64,000 bases of DNA. Origin: Mycobacterium conspicuum (lineage in GTDB: Bacteria; Actinomycetota; Actinomycetes; Mycobacteriales; Mycobacteriaceae). Shown in pieces: positions 8,352-16,704 of this stretch (its first letter is position 1; every line of letters starts with the position of its first letter). Where the stretch lies: contig NZ_AP022613.1 of the NCBI RefSeq assembly GCF_010730195.1, positions 1,922,001 through 1,986,000 of the forward strand. The letters run 5' to 3'. Both the position numbers and the translations under genes were made by a program. The notes beneath the pieces were generated by a model. The model was given only the letters and a program-made list of their open reading frames with translations, was not told where the DNA came from and did not search any database.

Positions 8352-8449
8352 CTCTGTAGGTTCCCATCCAAGCTGGCGGAATTCCCATCTTTGTGACGTA
8401 GAAATGGCGGATCCGCCACAAAGATGGGAATCTCGTTAGTCAACCTAAG
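8352..8449 (+). repeat. Direct repeat R2 flanking the ietAS module
   Basis: This is the second copy of the repeat at 4246-4343. Here the inverted arms are perfect over 12 bp: CCCATCTTTGTG and CACAAAGATGGG. They carry a paired T-to-C and A-to-G change relative to R1, so pairing or dyad symmetry is conserved. The central TGGCGGATCCGCCA is identical in both copies. Confidence 0.75.
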
Positions 8450-8688
8450 CGTTAGCGTCCCTTGGTGGTACCCACTCGCTTTCGGCCGCAAATTATTGGA
8501 CTCGCGAATGCGTTGTACACCAGGGACATTGGCGGTCGATCGTCAAGGGGATGGCTGTAGCGACCGATCTCACGACGGCAAAGTGCGTGGATATCAGCGG
8601 GTCCATGAGAGCGCTGCGGTCGTGGGTCGCAAGAGAGTCGCGAGCTCCCCTGGAACGAGGACCGGCCCGGGCCGTATTTCTTTGGACG
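8450..8688. other. Gap without a recognisable gene
   Basis: I see no supported gene or structured element between repeat R2 and the 3' end of the next minus-strand gene. This is where the mobile-type genes give way to metabolic genes. Confidence 0.5.
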
Positions 8689-9744
8689 TCAATGCCAGTG
8701 GTAGGCGCCAAATACGGGCGCCGTGATGATGCCCGGGTGTGCTTGCAGCACATAGGGGATCGCGCGTACCGCGGTCATGGCGACCGCGAGTTGGCCGCCG
8801 GAGGAAGCGGCGAGTTCGTCGACTGGATTGTTGTCGATGGTCAGATCCACCCGGATCGGCGGAGCTCCTTCGATGCGGACGCGTACCAAGAATTGTTCGT
8901 CGGGGAGGTCGGGCCAGTCGACGACGTCGCGTGTGGCGGTCCAGTATTCCTCGGCGACCAGTACCGGTGTGCCGCGGTGGTAGGCCGTCCACGAAAGCTT
9001 CTGGGCGACAACGGTGCCGGCCGGCAAGGGGCCGAACGCGACCGGCACGTCGTGGTCGGCGGTGGCGGTTTCGATGCTCGGGCGAACCTCGTCGATCGTC
9101 AGGTGCAGAACATCGGCAGTGGAGGCTAGAGCCTGCTCGTACTGTATCGAGACGGCCCGGAACATCGGTGCGTCGACGGTGATATCCGCGGGGTCCTTGC
9201 CCATCCCCATCAGGTCGACGAGCATGCCCTTTCCCGGTACCGCCGAGCAGTCGACGAACTCCGAAACGGTGATCCGATCCACGCGCTGCGACAGCCCCGT
9301 AAGGGTGGTGGCCAGACGCTCGAACATGAAACCGGGATGCTCTCCGGCAGCGTGAAAGCGCGCTCCGGATTGCTCGCAGGCATTGGCGATTCGTAGCATG
9401 GCTTCCGTGCCATAGGTGGGCAGGTGGCTGTAACTGGTGGTGGTGATCACGCTCTTGCCGCTGGCCAGCAGCTTCACGATGTCGTCGGTGTTGGTGTTGT
9501 CGCGGACGGCCTTTGACGCGGCATGCAAGACGAGGTCGGCGTCGAGCGCCAGGATCGCGGACTTGTCGCCGGTGACCGTGACGTTCGTTGGCGCCCGGCC
9601 GACCAGCGTGCCGGCGTCGACGCCGGCTTTCGCGGGGCTGTAGGCGAAGACGCCGGCCAGTTCGAGGCCCGGGTTGTCGATGATCTCGCGCAGTTGTGCC
9701 GACCCGACCTGGCCGGTCGCCCACTGGATTACCCGGACCGTCAC
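8689..9744 (-). CDS. DapB-like NAD(P)-binding oxidoreductase, paralogue 1
   Basis: This encodes 351 residues from ATG 9744, overlapping the stop of the SDR gene by four bases. The N-terminal Rossmann motif is VIQWATGQVG. It continues with the pattern seen in dihydrodipicolinate-reductase-like proteins (GVDAGTLVG after strand 2, then LLASGKSVITT). This family is annotated as NAD(P)H-dependent amine dehydrogenase-like or 2,4-diaminopentanoate dehydrogenase-like; the substrate in mycobacteria is unknown. It is one of four paralogues in this window (also at 12767, 19873 and 38290). Here it shares a transcript with a mycofactocin-type SDR and is probably controlled by the divergent FadR-type regulator. 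Confidence 0.72.
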   Translation of the reverse strand: MTVRVIQWATGQVGSAQLREIIDNPGLELAGVFAYSPAKAGVDAGTLVGRAPTNVTVTGDKSAILALDADLVLHAASKAVRDNTNTDDIVKLLASGKSVITTTSYSHLPTYGTEAMLRIANACEQSGARFHAAGEHPGFMFERLATTLTGLSQRVDRITVSEFVDCSAVPGKGMLVDLMGMGKDPADITVDAPMFRAVSIQYEQALASTADVLHLTIDEVRPSIETATADHDVPVAFGPLPAGTVVAQKLSWTAYHRGTPVLVAEEYWTATRDVVDWPDLPDEQFLVRVRIEGAPPIRVDLTIDNNPVDELAASSGGQLAVAMTAVRAIPYVLQAHPGIITAPVFGAYHWH

Positions 9745-10610
9745 GCCGGCCCGCCCGGAAACTTCAACAGCGCGCCCGCATCCACCCGGATCTGCTGTCC
9801 GGTGACGTAGCGTGACTCGTCGCTGGCCAGGAACACGGCGAGGTTGGCGATGTCCTCCGGTTCGACGTAGGGGATGGGCATCGCCTGGAAGTGGGTGAAG
9901 GCCGGCTCCGCGTCGGCGCGGGCGGGCTTTTCCCTCTTCATGTCGGGGCGGAACACCGCGTACAGCCCGTCGTTATGCAGCAGATGCGTGTTGCAGTTGG
10001 TGGGGTGAATGGCGCTGACCCGAATCATCGTGGGCGCCAGATGGAGTGCCATCTGTTCGACGTACCCGATCAGGGTGTTCTTGGCCCACGCATATCCGGC
10101 GCCACCCGGGCCCATCAGCGGGTTCGTCGTGGTGGCGGGCATCATGCCGGCTGTCGATCCGGTCACGATGATCGAGCCACCGTCGCCGAGGTAGGGCAGC
10201 GAAACCGCGACGGTGTTCATCACGCCGAGCAGGTCGACGTCGGTGGCGTCGACGAAATCGGATGGCAGCGGATCGCCCATCGCCATCGGCAGGATGCCGG
10301 CATTGGCAACCACGATGTCCAGGCGGGAAAGCTCGGAGATCGCTTCATCCAGCGCTTTTCGCAGTTGACCACGTTCGCGCACATCCGCCTTCATGGCGAT
10401 GCAGCGCCGACCGAGGTTCTCGACGAGTTTGGAAGTCGTCTCCAGATCCTCGATCGTGGACAGCGGGTAGTTGTTGGACTCGATCTGCTCGCAGATGTCG
10501 ATAAAGACGATGTCGGCGCCCTCGGCGGCCATCTGGACCGCGTGTGCGCGTCCCTGACCTCGCGCCGCCCCGGTGATGAAGGCGACCTTGCCGCTCAGCC
10601 GATTGCTCAT
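9741..10610 (-). CDS. Mycofactocin-coupled SDR family oxidoreductase
   Basis: This encodes 289 residues from ATG 10610, with GGAG upstream. The SDR features are TGAARGQG (residues 13-20), NAG, serine in GSTAG, and AGYAWAKN with the YxxxK pair. The extended insertions and the IHPTNCNTHLL segment near the substrate loop are typical of mycofactocin-dependent SDRs. These hold NAD tightly and pass electrons to the peptide-derived cofactor mycofactocin. The gene overlaps the downstream DapB-like gene. A decayed close relative lies at 61.8-63.7 kb. A palindromic operator sits 33 bases upstream of the start. Confidence 0.82.
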   Translation of the reverse strand: MSNRLSGKVAFITGAARGQGRAHAVQMAAEGADIVFIDICEQIESNNYPLSTIEDLETTSKLVENLGRRCIAMKADVRERGQLRKALDEAISELSRLDIVVANAGILPMAMGDPLPSDFVDATDVDLLGVMNTVAVSLPYLGDGGSIIVTGSTAGMMPATTTNPLMGPGGAGYAWAKNTLIGYVEQMALHLAPTMIRVSAIHPTNCNTHLLHNDGLYAVFRPDMKREKPARADAEPAFTHFQAMPIPYVEPEDIANLAVFLASDESRYVTGQQIRVDAGALLKFPGGPA

Positions 10611-10642
10611 GTTCTCCGTCGGGTCGTTTTCGCGCAATCTAA

Positions 10643-10654
10643 ACCTCTAGATGT
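10643..10654. promoter_or_regulatory. Operator candidate for the 10710 FadR-type regulator
   Basis: ACCTCTAGATGT lies in the divergent promoter between the SDR (start 10610) and the regulator (start 10710). Extended to AAACCTCTAGATGTAT, it matches the site at 11474-11489 in 15 of 16 bases. Confidence 0.6.
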
Positions 10655-10709
10655 ATCTTTTGTAAAGCCGTTGACGTCAGACCTCGGCGGCCGGTGGAGA
10701 AGGAGTGAC

Positions 10710-11435
10710 GTGGCTAAGCCCAAACAGATTGCCGACGAGTTGCGCGGGCTGATCATCACCGGAGATCTTGACGAGGGCGACCTGTTGGGCACCGAGGCCG
10801 AGCTCATCGAACGATTCGAGGCCTCGCGTCCGTCGTTGCGCGAAGCCCTGAGGACGCTCGAGGCCGAAGGCCTGATCTCGGTCGTTCGCGGCGCGTTGGG
10901 CGGGGTTATCGTCCACCGTCCCGACCAGCGCATGACCGCGCGCGCGGCGGCCCTGGTGTTGCAATCGCGCAGCGTGGCGCTGGCCGACGTGTTCGAAGCC
11001 AGCGCGGTGATCGAGCCGGCGGCGGCCAGGATGATCGCCACATCACGTCAGCGCCAGCGCGCCGTGGCGCAGTTACGCAACGTGATCGTCGAACAAAAGC
11101 GATCGGTGCACGACCCGCTGGCGTGCACCAACGCCATGGTCAAATTCCACAGCGATATCGTCCACCTGGCGGGCAATCAGACGCTGATCATCATCAGCGA
11201 GATGCTGAACGAGGTCATTGCGCGGGCAGTCGCGGATGTGCAGAAGCGCACCGGGCAAGAGCCGCAGACGGCGTGGCGCCGCAACATTCGCGCCAACGAG
11301 CTGCTGACCGATCTCATCGAAGCCGGCGATGGGGATGGGGCACAGGCACATTGGAATGCGCACATGGGGCGGTTGCGCCGGGCACTGCTCGGTGAGCGTG
11401 CGGGAGCCCTGATCGATCTCAACCACCACCGTTAG
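10710..11435 (+). CDS. GntR/FadR-type transcriptional regulator
   Basis: This encodes 241 residues from GTG 10710, with AGGAG six bases before it. The frame is open much further upstream, but that part overlaps the divergent SDR and is not used. The N-terminal winged helix-turn-helix is seen in the region EAELIERFEASRPSLREAL followed by LEAEGLI and a GG-containing wing. The C-terminal part is an all-helical FCD ligand-binding domain with the histidines expected for metal or ligand binding (KFHSDIVHL). FadR-family regulators usually repress neighbouring catabolic genes and release DNA on binding an acyl-CoA or organic acid. Matching palindromes occur at its own promoter and before the P450 operon, so autoregulation and control of both flanking operons are likely. 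Confidence 0.85.
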   Translation: MAKPKQIADELRGLIITGDLDEGDLLGTEAELIERFEASRPSLREALRTLEAEGLISVVRGALGGVIVHRPDQRMTARAAALVLQSRSVALADVFEASAVIEPAAARMIATSRQRQRAVAQLRNVIVEQKRSVHDPLACTNAMVKFHSDIVHLAGNQTLIIISEMLNEVIARAVADVQKRTGQEPQTAWRRNIRANELLTDLIEAGDGDGAQAHWNAHMGRLRRALLGERAGALIDLNHHR

Positions 11436-11475
11436 CCTTCTCCAGCATGCCGAGCCCGCGCACGCGCCACCATAA

Positions 11476-11487
11476 ACCTCTAGAGGT
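11476..11487. promoter_or_regulatory. Operator candidate upstream of the P450 operon
   Basis: ACCTCTAGAGGT is a perfect 12-bp palindrome 72 bases before the P450 start. It shares 15 of 16 bases over the wider AAACCTCTAGAKGTAT block with the site at 10643. Confidence 0.62.
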
Positions 11488-11558
11488 ATGTCTAGACGTT
11501 TGCGCGCGCCGTGGGGTACCTTGAGCCCGAGCCCGCAGCCTTTCACCAAGGAAAGCGA

Positions 11559-12770
11559 TTGAGCACCAACACCAAAAGAGCCAGTGCTCCCGTGTCGAGA
11601 TTCGACTTCGTCAACGGCGCCTCGTCGCTTTCGTCGGCCGACCCGCACCCCAGCAACCATGCGTTGGCCAAGCAGAGAGTGCTGGGCCTGAACGGCAGCG
11701 TGATGGTCGCCTCCCGCGAGCTGACCACCGAAACGCTGGGCAAGCCCGAGGTGTTCTCCTCGGCCGATCTGGTGGAGCAAGGCAACACCCGGCCCTTGAT
11801 CCCGCTCGGGGTCGACCCGCCCGAGCACGGGCGTTACCGGAGGTTTCTCGATCCGCTGTTTTCCCCGCGCCGGATGGAAGCTCAAGAAGCCGACATCGCC
11901 GAACGGGTCAACCACTTCATCGACACCTTCATCGATCGCGGATCATGCGATTTCACAGCCGAATTCGCCGAACTCTTCCCGTCGGCGGTGTTTCTCGGTC
12001 TGATGGGCCTGCCCTGGGAGGAGCTCCAAACGCTGGTGGCGCTGCGGGACGGGCTGCTGCATCCCGGAACCGCGGAGTCCACTGCCGAAGAGCGCTCCGC
12101 GATTCAACGCGACACCGCGCAACAGGTTTACGCCTATTTCGATCGGATTCTGGACGACCGCGAGGCCAATCCGCGCGGCGATGTGCTGTCGGCGATCGTC
12201 GGACATGGCGACGATGATGTGGTGTTGCCCGAGGATTCGTTGTCCCGCGATGAGGCGCTCGGCACCTGTTTCGTGTTGTTGACGGCCGGGCTCGACACCG
12301 TCACCGACTCGCTGACCTGCTTCTGGGCCCACCTGGCCCAAAACCCGGACCGCCGCCGCGAAATCGCCGCCGACCCGGCGGTGATCCCCCACGCGGTCGA
12401 GGAGTTGCTGCGGTGGGAAACTCCGGTGCCGATGGTCGTGCGGTGGGCGCGAGAGGAGAGCCGCCTGGGCGGCGAGGTCGTGGCCGCCGGGCACCACGTT
12501 CTGGTCAACCTCAGCGCGGCTAACCTGGATCCCGCCGAATTCGCCGACCCGCTCGCGGTGCGGTTCGACCGCGCCGGAAACCGCCATCTGGCGTTCGGTG
12601 GCGGCGCACACCGATGCCTGGGATCGCACTTGGCGCGCCGCGAGCTGCGGATCGCGTTGCGCGAATGGCACCGGCGCATACCGGAATACACCCTGTCATC
12701 CGGCTACGTGGTGCGGTACCGGCCCCCGCTGCGTTTCGTTCCCGATCTGCAGCTGTCGTGGCCGCTATGA
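11559..12770 (+). CDS. Cytochrome P450 (cluster 1)
   Basis: This encodes 403 residues from TTG 11559, chosen because AAGGAAAG lies just upstream; later starts are possible. The I-helix motif is LTAGLDTVTD, the K-helix is EELLRWETP, and the heme-binding loop is FGGGAHRCLG with C353 as thiolate ligand. There is no membrane anchor, as expected for a soluble bacterial P450. The stop overlaps the next gene (ATGA), placing it first in an operon with a DapB-like protein, a substrate-binding-like protein and an SDR. The substrate is not predictable from sequence. Confidence 0.9.
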   Translation: MSTNTKRASAPVSRFDFVNGASSLSSADPHPSNHALAKQRVLGLNGSVMVASRELTTETLGKPEVFSSADLVEQGNTRPLIPLGVDPPEHGRYRRFLDPLFSPRRMEAQEADIAERVNHFIDTFIDRGSCDFTAEFAELFPSAVFLGLMGLPWEELQTLVALRDGLLHPGTAESTAEERSAIQRDTAQQVYAYFDRILDDREANPRGDVLSAIVGHGDDDVVLPEDSLSRDEALGTCFVLLTAGLDTVTDSLTCFWAHLAQNPDRRREIAADPAVIPHAVEELLRWETPVPMVVRWAREESRLGGEVVAAGHHVLVNLSAANLDPAEFADPLAVRFDRAGNRHLAFGGGAHRCLGSHLARRELRIALREWHRRIPEYTLSSGYVVRYRPPLRFVPDLQLSWPL

Positions 12771-13819
12771 CCCGGGTCGCGCAGTGGGCCACCGGCACCA
12801 CCGGCCGGCTTGCGCTGCGAGCCATCATTGACGCGCCCGCCCTGAACCTTGTCGGCGTGCGCGTCTATGACCCGGGCAAGGTCAACGTGGACGCCGGGAC
12901 CTTGGCCGGGCGTCCCGCGACCGGTGTGTTGGCTACCGACGACAACGCGAGGTTGGTGCGCGCTCGACCGGACGTCGTGCTCTACATGGGCGCGGTGGAA
13001 AAGCATCCCGAGGAGTGCTTCGCCGACGTAACCAACCTGCTGCTGGCGGGCATCGACGTGATCGCCACGGGCAGTTCGTTCATCGATGTCAACGCGTTCG
13101 ATCGGGCGCGGGCCGCGGACATCGACGCGGCATGCCGGCGCGGCGGCGCTACGTTCCTCGGTGTGGGGATCTTTCCCGGTTTCTGGGGGGAGGCGGTCGC
13201 ACCGCTGCTGGCCCGGCTGTCGGCCGGGTGCAGCAGCATCACGGTCCGCGAATCGCTGTCTTACGCCGGCTACCCGAGTCGGGAGATGCTCGTCGACGTG
13301 ATGGGATACGGGCAGCCGCCGAAATCCACGGCGCCGCTGTTGAGCGACCCGGCGCGCGCGGGCAGTGCATTCATCGCCACCGCCAGCGTGCTCGCCAGGG
13401 CGCTGGATCTGGAAGTCGTTGCGGTCGAACCATTTCGGGAGACAGCCGTGACGCAATCCCGCTTGAACATCGCCGTCGGCGAGATCGCGGCCGGAACCGT
13501 GGCTGCCATGAAACTAGGCGTACGCGCGGACTGCGGCCCGGTGACCATCGTCGTCGAGCATGTCACCTGGCTCGACGACGAGGTTGCCCCCGAGTGGTCG
13601 ACCGGTGAGGGCTACGAGATCGAATTCGACGGCGCCCCGACGTTGCGGTGCAACCTGGTGCTCGGTACCGCCGGCGAGGATCGTACCGAGATGGGTTGTC
13701 TGGCGACGGCAATGCATGCGGTGCACGCGATCGGATTTGTCACCGCGGCGCCCCCGGGCGTGGTGGATCTGGCCGAGACGGCTTCGATCACGGGAGGACA
13801 GGCATGGCTGCAGAGGTAA
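12767..13819 (+). CDS. DapB-like NAD(P)-binding oxidoreductase, paralogue 2
   Basis: This encodes 350 residues from ATG 12767, overlapping the P450 stop. The Rossmann start VAQWATGTTG and the downstream NVDAGTLAG match the paralogues at 8689, 19873 and 38290. A GIFPGFWGE segment corresponds to GINPGF in the others. It overlaps the substrate-binding-like gene by 16 bases. The same two-gene neighbourhood recurs at 19873-22099, so the two products may act together. The reaction is unknown. Confidence 0.72.
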   Translation: MTRVAQWATGTTGRLALRAIIDAPALNLVGVRVYDPGKVNVDAGTLAGRPATGVLATDDNARLVRARPDVVLYMGAVEKHPEECFADVTNLLLAGIDVIATGSSFIDVNAFDRARAADIDAACRRGGATFLGVGIFPGFWGEAVAPLLARLSAGCSSITVRESLSYAGYPSREMLVDVMGYGQPPKSTAPLLSDPARAGSAFIATASVLARALDLEVVAVEPFRETAVTQSRLNIAVGEIAAGTVAAMKLGVRADCGPVTIVVEHVTWLDDEVAPEWSTGEGYEIEFDGAPTLRCNLVLGTAGEDRTEMGCLATAMHAVHAIGFVTAAPPGVVDLAETASITGGQAWLQR

Positions 13820-14922
13820 CCCCCGCGCGAGTCGGTTTGCTCATCGACTACCTCAATACCGAAGGCCGCTTTGACGATACGATCCTGCCGTCGCTGCAAC
13901 TGGTCGCCGACGACTATCTGCAGCGGGGCATCCTCGATCGCCCCGTCGAATTCGTCGTGCGAGCCGTGCAAGGCCTGCCCAACGGATCGTTCCGGGCGGT
14001 TCGTGATGCGTTCCATGAGCTGCTGGCCGAAGACGCGCTGGTCATCTTCGGCCCGTGGGTCTCCGAGAACGGTGTCGCGCTGCGCCCCTACGTCGAGAAC
14101 GCCGCCGAGGTGCCGATCATCACGATGGGCGCTTCGGAAAGCATGCTGGGGGAGTGGGTGTTCGGGCTGCCCGCCGGTTCAATGGAGGAAGAGCCCATCA
14201 TTATGGCGACGGTGGCCGCCTTCGACGGCTGTCGCACCGTGGGCCTCGCCTTCGAGGATTCCCTGATCGGTCGCGAGTACCTGAGGACGGCACGGTTCGC
14301 CTGCGAACAGGCCGGGTTGACGATCACCGCCGAAGTGGCTGTCCCACATGTGGAAGCGGACAAGCGCAAGGCGATGGCCACCCTGGCGGCCGACAAACCC
14401 GACGCTCTGATGCACGTCGGGTTCGGGCTGGGCCTGATCGGAATGAATGAGGCGCTCGAGGCGATCGGCTGGATGCCGCGGCGCTACACCACCACGGCTT
14501 TTGAGTTCGCCGCCACTTCGGACTGGTGGTGCCACCAGCTGGCCGGCTGGACCGGTCTGGACCAGTACGACGAACGCAACCTCGTCGCGAGAGAGTTCTT
14601 GGATCGATTCGAAGCAAGGCATGGCCGGCGACCTGAGTACTTCTTTCCGATTTACTGCTACGACGTCGGACGGCTGATGATGACGGCGCTGGCGGCGGCG
14701 CGTCCGCTGAGCGGCCCCGCGGTCAAAGAGGCGCTGGAGCGGATCAAGATGCTGCCCGCCGCCAGCGGAGCACCCGGGACGCGATTGCGGTTCGGCAAGT
14801 TCATCCGCCACGGGTGGATGGGCAGCGAGTTCCTGGTGGCCCGCCGCGTGTTGCCCGACGGCAGCCGATCGGTTCTGCACGCCACGATCGAGGGTCTCAT
14901 CGATCCGCCCGATCCGGTGTGA
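13804..14922 (+). CDS. Cytosolic ABC substrate-binding-like protein (Leu/Ile/Val type), copy 1
   Basis: This encodes 372 residues from ATG 13804. The sequence resembles type 1 periplasmic binding proteins of branched-chain amino acid transporters: VGLLIDY at the start, FGPWVSENG, PIITMGAS and the closing VKEALERIKMLPA. It has no signal peptide or lipobox, and no ABC permease or ATPase gene is nearby. It is therefore probably a cytoplasmic ligand-binding protein rather than a transporter part. It is about as long as copy 2 at 20984 and shares blocks such as LPAASGAPGTR and RRPEYF/RRPEYC. Both copies adjoin a DapB-like gene. Confidence 0.72.
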   Translation: MAAEVTPARVGLLIDYLNTEGRFDDTILPSLQLVADDYLQRGILDRPVEFVVRAVQGLPNGSFRAVRDAFHELLAEDALVIFGPWVSENGVALRPYVENAAEVPIITMGASESMLGEWVFGLPAGSMEEEPIIMATVAAFDGCRTVGLAFEDSLIGREYLRTARFACEQAGLTITAEVAVPHVEADKRKAMATLAADKPDALMHVGFGLGLIGMNEALEAIGWMPRRYTTTAFEFAATSDWWCHQLAGWTGLDQYDERNLVAREFLDRFEARHGRRPEYFFPIYCYDVGRLMMTALAAARPLSGPAVKEALERIKMLPAASGAPGTRLRFGKFIRHGWMGSEFLVARRVLPDGSRSVLHATIEGLIDPPDPV

Positions 14923-14939
14923 CGCTCAGGAGTGTGCTT

Positions 14940-15722
14940 GTGGCAGAGCAGCATCCGAGTGAGATGTTCGATCTGGCGGGCCGGGTCGCGGTGGTGACCG
15001 GCTCCACCCGTGGTATCGGGCGGGCCATCCTGGAGGGCTTGTCCCGGGCCGGAGCCTCGGTGGTGGTGTCCAGCCGAAACCAGGACCGCTGCGACGAGGT
15101 CGCCACGCAGATCCGGGCAGCCGGCGGGAAAGCAGTCGGGATCGCCTGTCACGTCGGCGACTGGGACGCCATCCCGGATTTCGTCGACGCGGTCGTCGAC
15201 CACTACGGGCGCATCGACGTGCTGTTCAACAACGCAGGAATCAACCCGCCGGTCTCCGACATCAACGTCGTCTCAGCCGAGCTGTGGCACATGGTGTTCA
15301 ACGTAAACGTCGAGGGCGCGCTGCGGATGAGCCAGTGCATCGCACCGGTGATGCGTGATGGTGCGGGCGGCAGCATCGTCAACGTGGGCTCCATGGAAGG
15401 CTATTGCCCGTCACATCCGTGGTCGGTCGTGTACGGCGCGTCCAAGGCGGCGCTGCGCAACCTCACCGTGTCGATGGCAAACACCTGGTCGCCGTGGGCG
15501 GTGCGAGTTAACTTGCTCTGCCCCGGCCCCTTCGCGACCGAGATGCTGCTCGAGGCCGAACAGGCATACCCGGGTTCGCTGGACATGTTGGCCGGCATGA
15601 ACCCGCAGAACCGCGTCGCCCGCCTGCACGAAATCGTGGGCCCCGCACTCTATCTGGCCAGCGACGCCTCATCCTTCGTGACCGGAGACGACATTGCCGT
15701 CAGCGGCGGCATGCGCAAGTAG
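14940..15722 (+). CDS. SDR family oxidoreductase
   Basis: This encodes 260 residues from GTG 14940, with AGGAG upstream; ATG 14964 is an alternative. The classic SDR pattern is complete: TGSTRGIG, NNAG, serine in VNVGSMEG, and VYGASKAA. The C-terminal GDDIAVSGGM is typical of classical SDRs. It is last in the P450/DapB-like/substrate-binding-like operon. It probably oxidises or reduces a hydroxyl or keto group of the pathway intermediate, using NAD(P). Confidence 0.85.
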   Translation: MAEQHPSEMFDLAGRVAVVTGSTRGIGRAILEGLSRAGASVVVSSRNQDRCDEVATQIRAAGGKAVGIACHVGDWDAIPDFVDAVVDHYGRIDVLFNNAGINPPVSDINVVSAELWHMVFNVNVEGALRMSQCIAPVMRDGAGGSIVNVGSMEGYCPSHPWSVVYGASKAALRNLTVSMANTWSPWAVRVNLLCPGPFATEMLLEAEQAYPGSLDMLAGMNPQNRVARLHEIVGPALYLASDASSFVTGDDIAVSGGMRK

Positions 15723-15854
15723 TCGACTGCTTCTACGCATTGCCGCGGGTCGCTGCCGTCAAAATGTTCATGGTGCGCTCACCTTTCTGGTGTGGTTCAG
15801 CGCGCGGATGTTGCCCGTCCGGCGCGCGCTTAGCGCACCCACCACGGCCCGCGC

Positions 15855-16290
15855 CCATGGGAGGTGCGCGAACGGTCACCAAAGCCACAGCATGGCATTT
15901 CCGCGAGCCATCTTGATGTCAGATTCCGAGACGTCGTTGTCGGTGAGAACATTGCACAACCGTTCGAGCACTCGGGCCATAACAAATCCCGGTGCGGGTA
16001 TCCGGTCTCCCATGCGATGTTGCCGATAGAGATTTGGTTCGCAACTGGACTCCGGCGTGGTCGCTGATAAAGCAGGTCAAGAAATGCTCGAGGACCGCCT
16101 CGCTGGGCAGTTCGCCGCCGAAGCCCTGGTTCCGCCACTCTGGGTGCATACCGAACGTGCGGTCCGGCCCGCTACAGAAATAGGGATCCAACCGGTGGCG
16201 CTCTCGCTCAAGGCGATCTCGAGATCAAGATATTTCTTGCTCGGCGCCGACCAGAGCAGATGCGCGGCGGGTTGCGTGATCATTGACCAC
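15855..16290 (-). pseudogene. Amidohydrolase family remnant (C-terminal part, frameshifted)
   Basis: Three minus-strand frames in succession resemble the C-terminal third of the intact amidohydrolase at 22239-23531. They are AAHLLWSAPSKKYLDLEIALSE (about 16280-16215), then FGGELPSEAVLEHFLTCF (about 16120-16070), then WETGYPHRDLLWPE (about 16015-15975). The matching blocks of the intact gene are ADLIWSPMLRKFPDLTFALSE, FGDKLPSQVFLERIALCF and WECDYPHSDSTWPL. The order is preserved but the frame shifts at least twice, and the N-terminal two thirds are missing. An intact operator of the GntR regulon lies just upstream at 16340. Confidence 0.6.
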
Positions 16291-16339
16291 AGGTCGGGGT
16301 TGGGCCGTGCTCATTGGATTCTGCACAGTATTCTTGTTT

Positions 16340-16354
16340 TGTAGAATGTCTGCA
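16340..16354. promoter_or_regulatory. TGCAGA-N3-TCTGCA-type operator, site 1
   Basis: TGTAGA-ATG-TCTGCA upstream of the amidohydrolase remnant matches the five other sites in this window. Its spacer and left half are identical to site 6 at 36054. Confidence 0.6.
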
Positions 16355-16360
16355 ATACTG

Positions 16361-16704
16361 GTTTCAGCCGCGCGAAACCGGGCATGGTCTGTGCAGAGCA
16401 ACCTAACGCGGGGAGTTTGGGTGGAAGTACAGCTGGGGCGATGTGGGGCTAAGCGTTGATCAGCACCACGATCGTCACTCGACGAAAGTTCGACCCTGAG
16501 GCCACATTGCAGCTCATCGATCGCTACCACGCACCGGGTCTGGCAGATACCAGCGGCAAGGTGCTGCGAAGCGAGTTGCACTCGCGCACCACGGTGTCCG
16601 ACAACAGCCGAGGGAGCTCGGCGTGAACCTGCTGTTCGTTGTTTCCGGTTGGACGACCGAGATTGAATGACAACGGGTCTTTTTCTGCCGGCGAGGGTCA
16701 CGAG
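16361..16704. other. Gap without a recognisable gene
   Basis: I see no supported gene here between operator site 1 and the first Mce-associated gene. The last 60 bases may hold the promoter of the latter. Confidence 0.4.

Noticed and set aside
9891..10709. Long upstream extension of the GntR gene at 10710
   Set aside because: It runs antisense through the SDR; the GTG at 10710 with AGGAG is the natural start.
15830..16138. Minus-strand 102-codon frame as an independent gene
   Set aside because: Its likeness to an amidohydrolase C-terminus is confined to the middle and continues in other frames, so it is part of a pseudogene.
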